Assembly: GCA_937895345.1 (NCBI GenBank)
Contig: CALAWP010000073.1
Coordinates: forward strand, 124,001 to 188,000
DNA from: an uncultured Paenibacillus sp.
GTDB lineage: Bacteria > Bacillota > Bacilli > Paenibacillales > Paenibacillaceae
Direction: 5' to 3'
Length of the DNA stretch: 64,000 nt
In this document: positions 25,574-33,916 of the stretch, piece after piece
Position numbering within the stretch: the stretch's first letter is position 1
Layout: every line of letters begins with the position of its first letter
Made by a program: the position numbers and the translations under genes
The notes under the pieces: generated by a model
Seen by the model: the letters and a program-made list of their open reading frames with translations, nothing else
The model's database searches: none
What the model was told of the DNA's origin: nothing

Positions 25574-26926
25574 GTGTACGCCAGACTAAGCTCAATTATG
25601 TTTCCGATCGTCACCGTCATGCTGGCGGGGGCGCTGATGTGGGGGTATCAGGAGCATCAGGAAAAAAATCAGGTTTTGATCAAAGCGGAAAATCAGTATC
25701 AAAGAGCGTTCCACGATTTGACCTACCATATGGAGAAGCTGCACGAGCAGCTGGGACATACGCTGGCGGTCAACACGGCGTCCCATGGCTTCCAGCGCAA
25801 AGGGCTGGTCAACGTATGGCGGCTGACGAGCCAGGCGCAAAACGAAATCAGCCAGCTTCCGCTGACTTACCTGCCCTTTACCGAAGCGGAAAATTTCCTG
25901 TCCCATATTTCGAATTTCGCTTATAAAACCGCGATTCGCGATTTGACGAAGCAGCCCCTCAGCGAAGAGGAGCTCGGCACGCTAAAGACGCTTTACGCCA
26001 AATCCGACGAAATCGCCCAATCGCTGCACAAAATGCAGGAGGACGTCATTACGAGCCGGCTTCGCTGGATGGACGTCGAAATGGCCATCGCCGCCGAACA
26101 TCCGGAAGGGGCCAATCCGATCGCGGACGGACTTCGCACGATGGACAAAAAGGTCGGCGAATACCCCGAGCTGGATTGGGGACCGTCCGTTACGAGCATG
26201 TACGAGCGGCGTTCCATAAAGATGCTGGGCGGAGAGATCGCGACGGCGGACGAAATCAAGCGGAAAGCGGCCGAATTTATGAAGACGGATCCGTCCGCCG
26301 TAGAGGTAACCGAAAACGGCAAAGGAACCGAATACGCTTCTTATTCGGCCACGGTCGGCGACGGATCGGGCGCCGACGTTCGGATGGATTTCGCCCAAAA
26401 AGGCGGACAGCTTATCTGGTTTATGAAAAACCGCGACGTCGGCCAGGCGCGCACCGGCATTGAGCAAGCGAAAGCTGCGGCCGACCAATTTCTCGCGGAT
26501 CACGGCTTTGAGGGCATGTCGGCCGTCAGTCTCGACCGCTATCAGCATACCGGGATATTCACGTATGTCGGCACCCAAAACGGCGTTCTGATCTATCCCG
26601 AGAAGCTGACGGTCAAGGTGGCGCTCGACAACGGCGAAGTCGTCGGCATGCAGGCGAACGATTATGTGTACGAGCATCGTAAGCGCGAGCTTCGGAGCCC
26701 GATTCTGACCGAGGCGGAAGCGCGCCAAACGGTCAATCCCGGCATGGACGTGCGCCAAGTCCGGCTGGCGCTGATCGACGGCGACGGCGGAGACGAAGTG
26801 CTCTGCTACGAGTTTACTGGCCGGATCAACGGTTCGATGTACCGGTTGTACGTTAACGCCGAAACCGGCATCGAGGAACAGATTGAAACGATGACCGCAG
26901 CAGATACGCAAGCGTCCGGCGCGTAA
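25574..26926 (+). CDS. ypeB: Spore germination protein YpeB
   Basis: A 450-residue protein with an N-terminal membrane anchor (about 5-25) followed by the WGYQEHQEKNQVLIKAENQYQRAFHDL region typical of YpeB and C-terminal PepSY repeats (about 215-440). In Bacillus YpeB stabilises the cortex-lytic enzyme SleB in the dormant spore and is degraded on germination. The GTG at 25574 is chosen because AAAGGAG lies 9 bases upstream; the TTG at 25568 is too near. That ribosome site is inside a terminator hairpin. sleB, its usual upstream partner, is not in this window. Confidence 0.92.
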   Translation: MYARLSSIMFPIVTVMLAGALMWGYQEHQEKNQVLIKAENQYQRAFHDLTYHMEKLHEQLGHTLAVNTASHGFQRKGLVNVWRLTSQAQNEISQLPLTYLPFTEAENFLSHISNFAYKTAIRDLTKQPLSEEELGTLKTLYAKSDEIAQSLHKMQEDVITSRLRWMDVEMAIAAEHPEGANPIADGLRTMDKKVGEYPELDWGPSVTSMYERRSIKMLGGEIATADEIKRKAAEFMKTDPSAVEVTENGKGTEYASYSATVGDGSGADVRMDFAQKGGQLIWFMKNRDVGQARTGIEQAKAAADQFLADHGFEGMSAVSLDRYQHTGIFTYVGTQNGVLIYPEKLTVKVALDNGEVVGMQANDYVYEHRKRELRSPILTEAEARQTVNPGMDVRQVRLALIDGDGGDEVLCYEFTGRINGSMYRLYVNAETGIEEQIETMTAADTQASGA

Positions 26927-26997
26927 GCGACGGACGCTTGCGCGAACGCGTTTCAAACAAACTTTACCGATTCTATATGGCTCCCCTCCCGGACGCA

Positions 26998-27006
26998 TGT
27001 TATAAT
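26998..27006 (+). promoter_or_regulatory. ypfA: Extended -10 promoter of ypfA
   Basis: TGTTATAAT (26998-27006) is a perfect extended -10 element 27 bases before the start codon; no recognisable -35 is seen. Confidence 0.5.
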
Positions 27007-27032
27007 GTCACATGTATAGGAGGGGAGCCTGC

Positions 27033-27686
27033 TTGTTGCCAAAAATCAACCAAATGCTTCATTTTCATATTGCGTCCTCCGACGAGGAAGATGCGGCGAT
27101 CGAATACAAGTCCCGAATTGCGGACGAAGACGACGTCAGCCTGCTGATCGAGTATCCGATGAATGCCGAGACCGGCCGGCTGAAACGTCTGTTTCTGGGG
27201 GACGAGCTGTCCGTTTATTACATAAGCAAGGACGGCGTGAAGCATTATTTCGATTCGCACGTTACGGGGTTCAAGGAGGAAGGCGTGCGTCTGGTCAAAA
27301 TAATGAAGCCGGATCCCGAGCGGATGACCAAAGTTCAACGGCGCAATTTTTTGCGCGTCAGCGCCGAACTGGAGCTGGCCGTCAAGCTGTCCAGCCATGC
27401 GAGATTTACTTGCCGGACGGATGATGTGGGGGGCGGAGGCATTTCGTTCCTATGCGATGGACAGTGGCCCGTCGCGCCCGGCGGACAGCTGGAATGCTGG
27501 CTGCTGGTACCGTATCGCAACGGTTCGATCGAGCATGCATTCTTTATGGCCGAAATCGTTCGCGTCGTCGAGCTGGAAACCGGCCGCAAGCAGGTCATGA
27601 TCAAATTTATCGAAATCAACGACTCCGAACGGCAAAAAATTATACGCTATTGCTTCGAAAGACAGCTGGAAATCCGCAACAAATGA
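27033..27686 (+). CDS. ypfA: PilZ-domain cyclic-di-GMP receptor, YpfA/YcgR type
   Basis: A 217-residue cytoplasmic protein with an N-terminal YcgR-type domain (about 1-90) and a C-terminal PilZ domain. The cyclic-di-GMP arginine motif appears as QRRNFLRV near residue 102, followed by a DDVGGGGISF segment that stands in for the usual D/NxSxxG. In B. subtilis YpfA (DgrA/MotI) slows flagellar rotation when cyclic-di-GMP is high. The TTG at 27033 is chosen because GGAGGGG lies about 8 bases upstream; the ATG at 27012 lies upstream of this ribosome site, and the TTG at 27036 is equally possible. Confidence 0.85.
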   Translation: MLPKINQMLHFHIASSDEEDAAIEYKSRIADEDDVSLLIEYPMNAETGRLKRLFLGDELSVYYISKDGVKHYFDSHVTGFKEEGVRLVKIMKPDPERMTKVQRRNFLRVSAELELAVKLSSHARFTCRTDDVGGGGISFLCDGQWPVAPGGQLECWLLVPYRNGSIEHAFFMAEIVRVVELETGRKQVMIKFIEINDSERQKIIRYCFERQLEIRNK

Positions 27687-27741
27687 ATAATCGGCGAAAA
27701 GATCGGAAACCTAACCATAAAAAAACAGGGAGGGAGTTGCG

Positions 27742-27969
27742 ATGTTTCGCCGTTTCGTCAAGCGCATCCCGGTCGGAGCCGCGTTGGCGGACCGCGCCGG
27801 CCGCGTGCTGTTGACCGCGGCGCTGGTCCTGCTGCTGCTGGCTGCGGGAATGCAGCTGCTTATGCAAAACGATGCCGTCAGACAGTGGATTTCCGGCGCG
27901 GAGCGCAGGGAGGGCACACCTTTGGGCAGCGCGGATCTCTTTTGCATCCCTGCGCGATCTGTGGTATAA
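27742..27969 (+). CDS. ypfB: DUF5359 family protein (YpfB-like)
   Basis: A 75-residue protein with a basic N-terminus, one membrane segment (about 21-42, VLLTAALVLLLLAAGMQLLM) and a short outer tail. Position between ypfA and cmk and general shape match YpfB (DUF5359), function unknown. The ATG follows CAGGGAGGGAGTTGCG. The last codons overlap the cmk promoter: the -10 TATAAT contains the stop codon. Confidence 0.75.
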   Translation: MFRRFVKRIPVGAALADRAGRVLLTAALVLLLLAAGMQLLMQNDAVRQWISGAERREGTPLGSADLFCIPARSVV

Positions 27970-27970
27970 T
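27942..27970 (+). promoter_or_regulatory. cmk: Sigma-A promoter of cmk within the end of ypfB
   Basis: TTGCAT (27942-27947), 17-base spacer and TATAAT (27965-27970) preceded by an extended TGG. The -10 spans the ypfB stop codon. Confidence 0.75.
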
Positions 27971-27980
27971 TTTCACGTTC

Positions 27981-28000
27981 GCAGGCAAAGCCTGCTTTTT
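27981..28000 (+). terminator. Terminator-type hairpin at the cmk transcript start
   Basis: GCAGGC, loop AAA, GCCTGC and five T residues. It can end ypfA-ypfB transcripts. For RNA starting from the cmk promoter (near 27977) it would instead form at the extreme 5' end. Confidence 0.75.
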
Positions 28001-28085
28001 CTTTGAAAGTGTAGCAAGCGGCATTTTTGCTTGCGGAATGCTAGGCGCGAAGAGCTGCGGAAGGTTCGAAGGGGGTTGACTGTAC

Positions 28086-28784
28086 GTGGCGCAGCTGGAA
28101 GGCGGCCGGATCAATATTGCCATCGACGGGCCTGCGGGCGCGGGCAAGAGCACGGTCGCAAGAATGGTCGCCGGGCAATTGGGTTATGTATACATCGATA
28201 CGGGAGCCATGTACCGGGCGGTAACCTTTTGGGCCCAGAGACTGTCGATCGGCCCGAACGAGAGGGAACGGCTTGCGGACATGGTCAAGTCGCTGTCCAT
28301 TCAGCTTTTGCCGGGCGACAAGGGGCAGTCGGTTATCGTAAACGGCGAAGACGTAACGGATCGCATCCGTTCGCGCGAAGTGACGGGACAAGTATCCCAT
28401 TACGCCGCCGACGAAACGGTCCGAACAATTCTGTCGGGCATGCAGCGGGAGCTGGCAGCCGGGAAGGGCGTCGTCATGGACGGCAGGGACATCGGTACCC
28501 ACGTGCTTCCGAACGCCGAGCTGAAGGTGTTTCTGACCGCTTCCGTTCAGGAGCGGGCGCTCCGCAGGTTCAGGGAGCTGGAGAACGCCGGGAGCGCTCC
28601 GGCGTCGCTGGCGCAGCTCGAGGCCGATATCGCGGCCCGGGACCGGCTGGACGAGCAGCGCGACATTTCTCCGCTTATTAAGGCGGCGGACGCGATCGAG
28701 CTGGACAGCAGCGGCATGCCGATCGAGGAAGTCGTGGCGGCCATCGTCAAATTAAGCCGAACCAAATTGGCGGAGGCGAAGTAA
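28086..28784 (+). CDS. cmk: Cytidylate kinase
   Basis: A 232-residue P-loop kinase that phosphorylates CMP and dCMP. The Walker A motif is GPAGAGKST (residues 15-23), followed by YIDTGAMYRAVTFWA, the (V)MDGRDIGTHVLP substrate motif and the LID region RFRELEN. The GTG at 28086 follows GAAGGGGGTTGACT. It begins the cmk-plsC-ypfD series typical of Firmicutes and has its own promoter about 120 bases upstream, with a leader containing two hairpins (27981-28000 and GCAAGC/GCTTGC near 28014-28036). Confidence 0.95.
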   Translation: MAQLEGGRINIAIDGPAGAGKSTVARMVAGQLGYVYIDTGAMYRAVTFWAQRLSIGPNERERLADMVKSLSIQLLPGDKGQSVIVNGEDVTDRIRSREVTGQVSHYAADETVRTILSGMQRELAAGKGVVMDGRDIGTHVLPNAELKVFLTASVQERALRRFRELENAGSAPASLAQLEADIAARDRLDEQRDISPLIKAADAIELDSSGMPIEEVVAAIVKLSRTKLAEAK

Positions 28785-28787
28785 ACT

Positions 28788-29363
28788 ATGTTATATGCCT
28801 TTTTCCGCGTGCTTCTATGGGGCATTTATAAACTGCTGTTCCGCCTGGAGGCAAGAGGAGAAGAACATATTCCCGAACACGGACCCGTAATATTGGCTTC
28901 CAACCATATCAGCAACTTCGATCCGCCGACCGTAGGCATTTACGTGCGGCGCAAGGTGCATTTTATGGCGAAGGAAGAACTGTTCCGGATTCCGGTATTC
29001 GGGGCGCTGATCAAGTCCTTCGGCGCATTTCCGGTCAAGCGGGGCGGCGTAAGCAAGGACGCCATCAAGTCGGCGATCGAGCTGCTTAAGGCCGGCAACG
29101 TAATGGGAATTTTTCCCGAAGGAACCCGCGGCAGCGAAGGCAGCGCCAAGAAAGGCGCCGCCATGATTGCGCTGCGCAGCGAAGCGGCCGTCGTTCCGGT
29201 CGCCATTATCGGCAGCTACAAGCCGTTTCGCAAGATGCTCGTATGTTACGGACAACCGATCGATCTTACCGCCATTATCGATGAATCATCTCCGGATAAG
29301 CTGGAACAGGTGACCGAAGCCATTATGGCGAGCATACGAAAGCTTGCGCAAGACAATCGATAA
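28788..29363 (+). CDS. plsC: 1-acyl-sn-glycerol-3-phosphate acyltransferase
   Basis: A 191-residue membrane-associated acyltransferase that makes phosphatidic acid from lysophosphatidic acid. The catalytic NHxxxxD motif is NHISNFD (His40, Asp45), followed by FPVKRGG and the glycerol-phosphate-binding FPEGTRG. The ATG is 3 bases after the cmk stop and uses GGCGGAGGCG inside the end of cmk as ribosome site, so the two are coupled. Together with plsY at 33917 and gpsA at 34522 it supplies membrane phospholipid precursors. Confidence 0.94.
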   Translation: MLYAFFRVLLWGIYKLLFRLEARGEEHIPEHGPVILASNHISNFDPPTVGIYVRRKVHFMAKEELFRIPVFGALIKSFGAFPVKRGGVSKDAIKSAIELLKAGNVMGIFPEGTRGSEGSAKKGAAMIALRSEAAVVPVAIIGSYKPFRKMLVCYGQPIDLTAIIDESSPDKLEQVTEAIMASIRKLAQDNR

Positions 29364-29441
29364 CGTTTTAAATGACGCAGAGGATTACGGTCCCTTGCGA
29401 ATTTAAATAAAGTTGGGGTATGAACTGAGGAGGTTATTTCA

Positions 29442-30677
29442 ATGTCAGAAGAAATCAAAGTGCAAGATACCGTTGCGGAGGAAGTAAGCCAGGACGCAAT
29501 GGACAATCTGGTGACCTTGAAAAAGGGCGACACCGTGAAAGGAACAATCGTCAAGATTGAAGACAACCAAGCTTACGTAAGCCTTGGATATAAATACGAC
29601 GGCGTCATTCCGATCCGCGAGCTTTCCGCCGTTCAGCTGGAAAACGCATCGGATGCCGTGCAGGTAGGACAAGAGGTGGAATTGAAGGTCGTTTCCATTG
29701 ACGACAACAAAGAAACGCTTGTTCTGTCGAAGCGTCTGATCGACGGCGAAAAAGCTTGGGACGCGCTTCAAGCGAAATTCGAAAGCGGAGAAACGTTCGA
29801 AGTCGTCGTTGCCGACGTCGTCAAAGGCGGCCTCGTCGTGGACGTGGGCGTTCGCGGCTTCATTCCGGCTTCGATGGTCGAGCGTCACTTCGTTGAAGAT
29901 TTCAGCGATTACAAAGGCCGTACGCTTCGCGTCAAAGTGAAGGAAATCGACCGCGAGAACAACAAAGTCATCCTTTCGCAAAAGGACGTTCTCGACGCCG
30001 AGTTCGAGCAAAAGAAACAGGATGTTATGGCATCCCTGCAGCCTGGCCAAGAGCTGGAAGGCACGGTACAAAGACTGACCCCGTTCGGCGCGTTCGTCGA
30101 TATCGGCGGAGTCGACGGTCTGGTTCACGTCTCCGAGCTTAGCTGGCAGCACGTGGCGCATCCGAAGGACGTTGTATCCGAAGGCCAAACCGTGAAAGTT
30201 AAAGTGCTGAAGGTCGATCCTGCCGCAGGCAAAATCAGCCTCAGCGTGAAAGCCGCTCAGCCGGGCCCATGGGAAACGGCTTCGGGCAAATTCCAGACCG
30301 GGGATATCGTAACGGGTACGGTACGCCGCATCGTTTCGTTCGGAGCGTTCGTGGAAGTCGCCCCAGGCGTCGAAGGCCTTGTTCATATTTCGCAAATCGC
30401 GCATCGCCATATCGCGACACCTTTCGAGGTGCTGAAGGAAGGGCAAGAGGTTCAAGCGAAGGTGCTGGACTTCAATCCGGCCGAGAAGCGCATCAGCCTC
30501 AGCATCAAAGAAACGGAAGAAGCTCCGGAGCAGCCGGCGGCTCCTGCCAGATCCGAACGCGCTCCGCGTTCGCCTAAAGTGGAAGATATCAACAACCCGA
30601 ACGTCAGCTTGAACAGCTCCAGCATGAGCTATTCGCTGGGCGAGCGTTTCGGCGACAAGCTCAGCAAATTGAAATAA
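29442..30677 (+). CDS. ypfD: S1-domain protein YpfD (ribosomal protein S1 homolog)
   Basis: A 411-residue protein made of four S1 RNA-binding repeats starting near residues 22, 108, 193 and 278, the last two nearly identical in core sequence (FGAFV, GLVHVSEL / GLVHISQI). It ends with a polar tail. Low-GC Gram-positive members have four repeats instead of six in E. coli S1, and their role on the ribosome is less strict. The ATG follows GAGGAGG. A very long perfect hairpin follows the gene. Confidence 0.93.
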   Translation: MSEEIKVQDTVAEEVSQDAMDNLVTLKKGDTVKGTIVKIEDNQAYVSLGYKYDGVIPIRELSAVQLENASDAVQVGQEVELKVVSIDDNKETLVLSKRLIDGEKAWDALQAKFESGETFEVVVADVVKGGLVVDVGVRGFIPASMVERHFVEDFSDYKGRTLRVKVKEIDRENNKVILSQKDVLDAEFEQKKQDVMASLQPGQELEGTVQRLTPFGAFVDIGGVDGLVHVSELSWQHVAHPKDVVSEGQTVKVKVLKVDPAAGKISLSVKAAQPGPWETASGKFQTGDIVTGTVRRIVSFGAFVEVAPGVEGLVHISQIAHRHIATPFEVLKEGQEVQAKVLDFNPAEKRISLSIKETEEAPEQPAAPARSERAPRSPKVEDINNPNVSLNSSSMSYSLGERFGDKLSKLK

Positions 30678-30703
30678 GCCGAACGAATTCTATTCGGTTG
30701 TCT

Positions 30704-30740
30704 AAGAGGCTATTCCCTTCCTCGAAGGGAATAGCCTCTT
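30704..30740 (+). terminator. Long perfect hairpin after ypfD
   Basis: AAGAGGCTATTCCCTTC (30704-30720) and its exact complement (30724-30740) form a 17-pair stem with a three-base loop. The T-run is short (CTCTTTG). Because the arms begin with AA and end with TT it could act in both directions. Confidence 0.75.
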
Positions 30741-30779
30741 TGCATTGGCGCATAATAGAAGAAACGCGAGGTGATACGC

Positions 30780-31421
30780 ATGATTTCCGGCTATTGGTCG
30801 GCGCTGTTTCTTCTTGTGACGTCGATATTGCTCGCTACCGGCTGGAAACCGCTCATTGCTCCCGACGTCAAGCCTGGAGCGTTGGCCGCTTTGTGTCTCG
30901 TATGGACGGGCATGTTTGCTTTGCCGCTGTGGTGGTCCCCGCCCGGAGCCGAACGTTTGGACATTCATGCCGCCGCTGTGCTGATCGCCGCCATCGGAGT
31001 CCGTGAACTGTGGCGTACGGAGGAGGAGGGCAGCCGCATTTATTTGCTGTTTTGCGCCGTCATGCTGGGAGCGCTTTGGGGAAGTTTGCGCATTTTGTAC
31101 GCACGCGACCCGATGATGCATTTGTTTGATCCGGGATTAGATGCGCCAATCATTTGCGGGCTGCTCGGAGGAGCGCTTGCCTCGGCGGTCAGACAGCAGT
31201 TCGGGCTCGTTGCCGCCGGAGCTTTCGCCGGAGAGCTGTGGGCGGGATGGAAGCAGGAAGCTGTCGTTTCGGCGCACGTAGGGTCCGCCGAGTGGCGGGA
31301 CGGGATTTGCGTGGCGATTGCCTTTGCCGCATTATCCGCCGCCGCAGGCAAAGGGCTGCGCTCGATGGCCCGGAAACGGACCGGCAGACTGCAAGAGAGG
31401 GGAGGCGGGACTTCGCCATGA
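30780..31421 (+). CDS. yphA: YphA family membrane protein
   Basis: A 213-residue protein with about six membrane segments and short loops. Its place between ypfD and the YIEGIA gene matches yphA of B. subtilis; function unknown, found in spore formers. The ATG at 30780 follows GCGAGGTGAT; the GTG at 30771 would sit on the ribosome site. The stop overlaps the next start (ATGA). The last 15 residues are polar and basic. Confidence 0.75.
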   Translation: MISGYWSALFLLVTSILLATGWKPLIAPDVKPGALAALCLVWTGMFALPLWWSPPGAERLDIHAAAVLIAAIGVRELWRTEEEGSRIYLLFCAVMLGALWGSLRILYARDPMMHLFDPGLDAPIICGLLGGALASAVRQQFGLVAAGAFAGELWAGWKQEAVVSAHVGSAEWRDGICVAIAFAALSAAAGKGLRSMARKRTGRLQERGGGTSP

Positions 31422-32332
31422 CGGAATTTTTGACCCAGAACCATCATTTGGCCGGCGTCCTGACCGGCATTTTGTTTGGCGTAGGCGCCCGGCTTTTGAC
31501 GCTGAAGACGGATTACCGGCAATATCCGACTTATCCGCACGGTCGGATCATTCATATTTCGCTGGGCGTCATTGCCGCCGCTCTCGGCGCGGTCGCGGTG
31601 CCCGCCCTGTTCGAGAAGGACTATACCGCCATCACCTTTCTGACGCTCGCGGCGCAGCAGTTTCGCGACGTTCGCAAGATGGAGCGGGAGACGCTGACGA
31701 AGATCGATTCGCTGGAGCTGGTCAGCCGTGGCGCGACCTATATCGAAGGGATCGCCATGGTATTTGAAGGGCGCAATTATTTGGTCATTATGTCGTCTTT
31801 GCTGACGAGTCTTTTCGCGATTTTATTCAACGTATGGGTCGGTGCGGCTATAGGACTTCTGACGCTGCTGGTCGTCCTGAAGCTGAAATCGGGCAAATCG
31901 ATTTCCCATCTGGCGGATGTGCGTGTCGGAAACGTGCGGATCGATGGTCCGGACTTGTACGTGGACGACATCTATATGATGAACGTCGGTCTGCAGGCGA
32001 ATCGGCAAATTATCGCGGAAAGAGGAACGGGGTACATTCTCGTACCGAAAAACTCCAATGCGAAGGTGACGTTGTCGAACCTGGGTCAGCGGCAAGCGAT
32101 ATTGTATGATTTGGCGACGATCATGGGCGTTTACCGCGACGACGGTGAGCCTGCGCTTGTGCCGATCGCCAAGTTGGATATGAAGGACGGCAGGCTGGCG
32201 GTGTTTCATTTGCCTCAGGAACCGGATACGGATAAAGGAAGGCAGGTCGTGCTGAAAGTCCCGATTCTCGAATCCGCCGTCCGCATGCCGACCGAAGCGC
32301 CGGTCAACCGGAAGGGGGAGAGTCATGTCTAA
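31418..32332 (+). CDS. yphB: YIEGIA family protein (YphB-like)
   Basis: A 304-residue protein containing the family-defining stretch ATYIEGIAMVFEGRNYL near residue 108. The N-terminal half has about four membrane segments and the C-terminal half is soluble (about 175-304). It overlaps yphA by 4 bases (ATGA) and is followed, also with overlap, by the gene for a small partner called the capping complex subunit for YIEGIA. The biological role is not established; strict co-occurrence in Bacillales suggests a sporulation complex. Confidence 0.85.
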   Translation: MTEFLTQNHHLAGVLTGILFGVGARLLTLKTDYRQYPTYPHGRIIHISLGVIAAALGAVAVPALFEKDYTAITFLTLAAQQFRDVRKMERETLTKIDSLELVSRGATYIEGIAMVFEGRNYLVIMSSLLTSLFAILFNVWVGAAIGLLTLLVVLKLKSGKSISHLADVRVGNVRIDGPDLYVDDIYMMNVGLQANRQIIAERGTGYILVPKNSNAKVTLSNLGQRQAILYDLATIMGVYRDDGEPALVPIAKLDMKDGRLAVFHLPQEPDTDKGRQVVLKVPILESAVRMPTEAPVNRKGESHV

Positions 32333-32516
32333 AATTGTCGCGGTCGTCTCGCTTCGCCGGGAGCATGTCGGCGGAGGCGCTCCTATCTTTATCGCTTCGG
32401 ATGGAGCAAAGCTGGAGGAATTGTCATTCCTTTTGGAAAAAATAATGGATGCAAGCGCCCATCAATTGAACGACGAAACGATGATTCTCGTAGACCGCGG
32501 GCATACGAAAAGTTAG
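32325..32516 (+). CDS. Capping complex subunit for YIEGIA
   Basis: A 63-residue soluble protein (MSKIVAVVSLRREHVGGGAP start) with an alpha/beta pattern and no membrane segment. It overlaps the YIEGIA gene by 8 bases and has GGGGGAGAG as ribosome site. Size and location fit the small partner of YIEGIA proteins. The name describes a predicted complex; no biochemical role is known to me. Confidence 0.75.
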   Translation: MSKIVAVVSLRREHVGGGAPIFIASDGAKLEELSFLLEKIMDASAHQLNDETMILVDRGHTKS

Positions 32517-32533
32517 CCAAGCGCGTACTTTTT

Positions 32534-32542
32534 TGCTATGAT
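32534..32542 (+). promoter_or_regulatory. der: Extended -10 promoter of der
   Basis: TGCTATGAT (32534-32542) is an extended -10 located 40 bases before the der start; the -35 is poor. Confidence 0.45.
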
Positions 32543-32581
32543 GGGATACGTGAGACTTGTTGAAGGAGTGAAAAACCAATT

Positions 32582-33904
32582 ATGGCAAGACCCGTAATCG
32601 CCATCGTCGGCCGGCCGAATGTGGGGAAATCAACCATATTCAATCGGATAGTCGGAGATCGAATGGCAATCGTTGAGGATAAACCGGGCGTCACGCGCGA
32701 CCGGCTGTACGGCACCGGAGAATGGAACGGCAGGCCATTCAGCATTATCGATACCGGCGGTATCGAAATAGACGGCGAAGACGAGATTATGAGATCGGTT
32801 CGCATGCAGGCGGAGCTTGCCATCGAGGAAGCGGACGTCATTATCTTTATGGTCGACGCCAAAACCGGCTTGACGCATGCGGACGACGAAGTCGCCCAGC
32901 TGCTTTTCCGTTCGCGGAAGCCGGTTGTGCTCGCCGTCAATAAAGTGGACAACGAGTCGCGCAAGGACGAAATTTACGAGTTTTACGGCTTAGGTTTCGG
33001 CGAGCCGATTCCGATTTCGGGCTCGCACGGCCTGGGGATCGGAGATTTGCTCGATGCCGCCGTGGAGCTGCTGCCCGAGATGGAGGACGACGGCTACGAC
33101 GAGGACGTTATTCGCGTCGCGCTGATCGGACGGCCGAACGTCGGCAAATCGTCTTTGGTCAATGCTTTGCTTGGAGAAGACAGAGTCATCGTCAGCAATG
33201 TGGCCGGAACGACGAGGGATGCGATCGATACGCCGTTCGAGCACGACGGCCAGCGCTACGTGCTGATCGATACGGCGGGCATGCGCAAACGCGGTAAAGT
33301 GTACGAAACAACGGAGAAATACAGCGTCATGCGGGCGATGAAAGCGATCGAGCGCGCCGATGTCGTGCTGGTGCTTATTAACGGCGAGGAAGGGATCATC
33401 GAACAGGACAAGCATATCGCCGGATACGCCCATGAAGCGGGCAAGGCTTCCATCTTTGTCGTGAACAAATGGGACGTCGTCGAGAAGGACGATAAAACGA
33501 TGGCGCAGTTTACGCAAAAAATCCGCGATCATTTTTTGTTTATGACTTACGCGCCGGTCGTCTTTTTGTCCGCCAAAACCAAACAGCGCTTACATAAACT
33601 GCTGCCCGTCATCAACCATGTGTCCGAGCAGCACGCGCTGCGGATTCAGACGCACCTGCTGAACGACGTCGTTTCCGACGCCGTCGCGGTCAATCCGCCT
33701 CCGACGGACAAAGGGAAGCGGCTTCGCATCAACTATGTGACGCAGGTATCGACCAAACCTCCGACGATCGTTTGTTTCGTCAACGATCCGGAGCTGATGC
33801 ATTTTTCGTACGAGCGCTATTTGGAAAACAAGATCAGGGCCGCTTTCGATTTCGAAGGCACGCCCGTGCGGATCTTTACCCGGCGCAAATCCGATGAGGA
33901 CTAG
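32582..33904 (+). CDS. der: Ribosome biogenesis GTPase Der (EngA)
   Basis: A 440-residue protein with two tandem GTPase domains and a C-terminal KH-like domain (about 355-440), the hallmark of Der, needed for 50S subunit maturation. Both G1 motifs are clear: GRPNVGKST (about 10-18) and GRPNVGKSS (about 183-191), with matching DTGG and DTAGM switch II segments and NKVD / NKWD specificity motifs. The ATG follows GAAGGAGTG. Essential in most bacteria. Confidence 0.97.
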   Translation: MARPVIAIVGRPNVGKSTIFNRIVGDRMAIVEDKPGVTRDRLYGTGEWNGRPFSIIDTGGIEIDGEDEIMRSVRMQAELAIEEADVIIFMVDAKTGLTHADDEVAQLLFRSRKPVVLAVNKVDNESRKDEIYEFYGLGFGEPIPISGSHGLGIGDLLDAAVELLPEMEDDGYDEDVIRVALIGRPNVGKSSLVNALLGEDRVIVSNVAGTTRDAIDTPFEHDGQRYVLIDTAGMRKRGKVYETTEKYSVMRAMKAIERADVVLVLINGEEGIIEQDKHIAGYAHEAGKASIFVVNKWDVVEKDDKTMAQFTQKIRDHFLFMTYAPVVFLSAKTKQRLHKLLPVINHVSEQHALRIQTHLLNDVVSDAVAVNPPPTDKGKRLRINYVTQVSTKPPTIVCFVNDPELMHFSYERYLENKIRAAFDFEGTPVRIFTRRKSDED

Positions 33905-33916
33905 GGGAGAATCACA

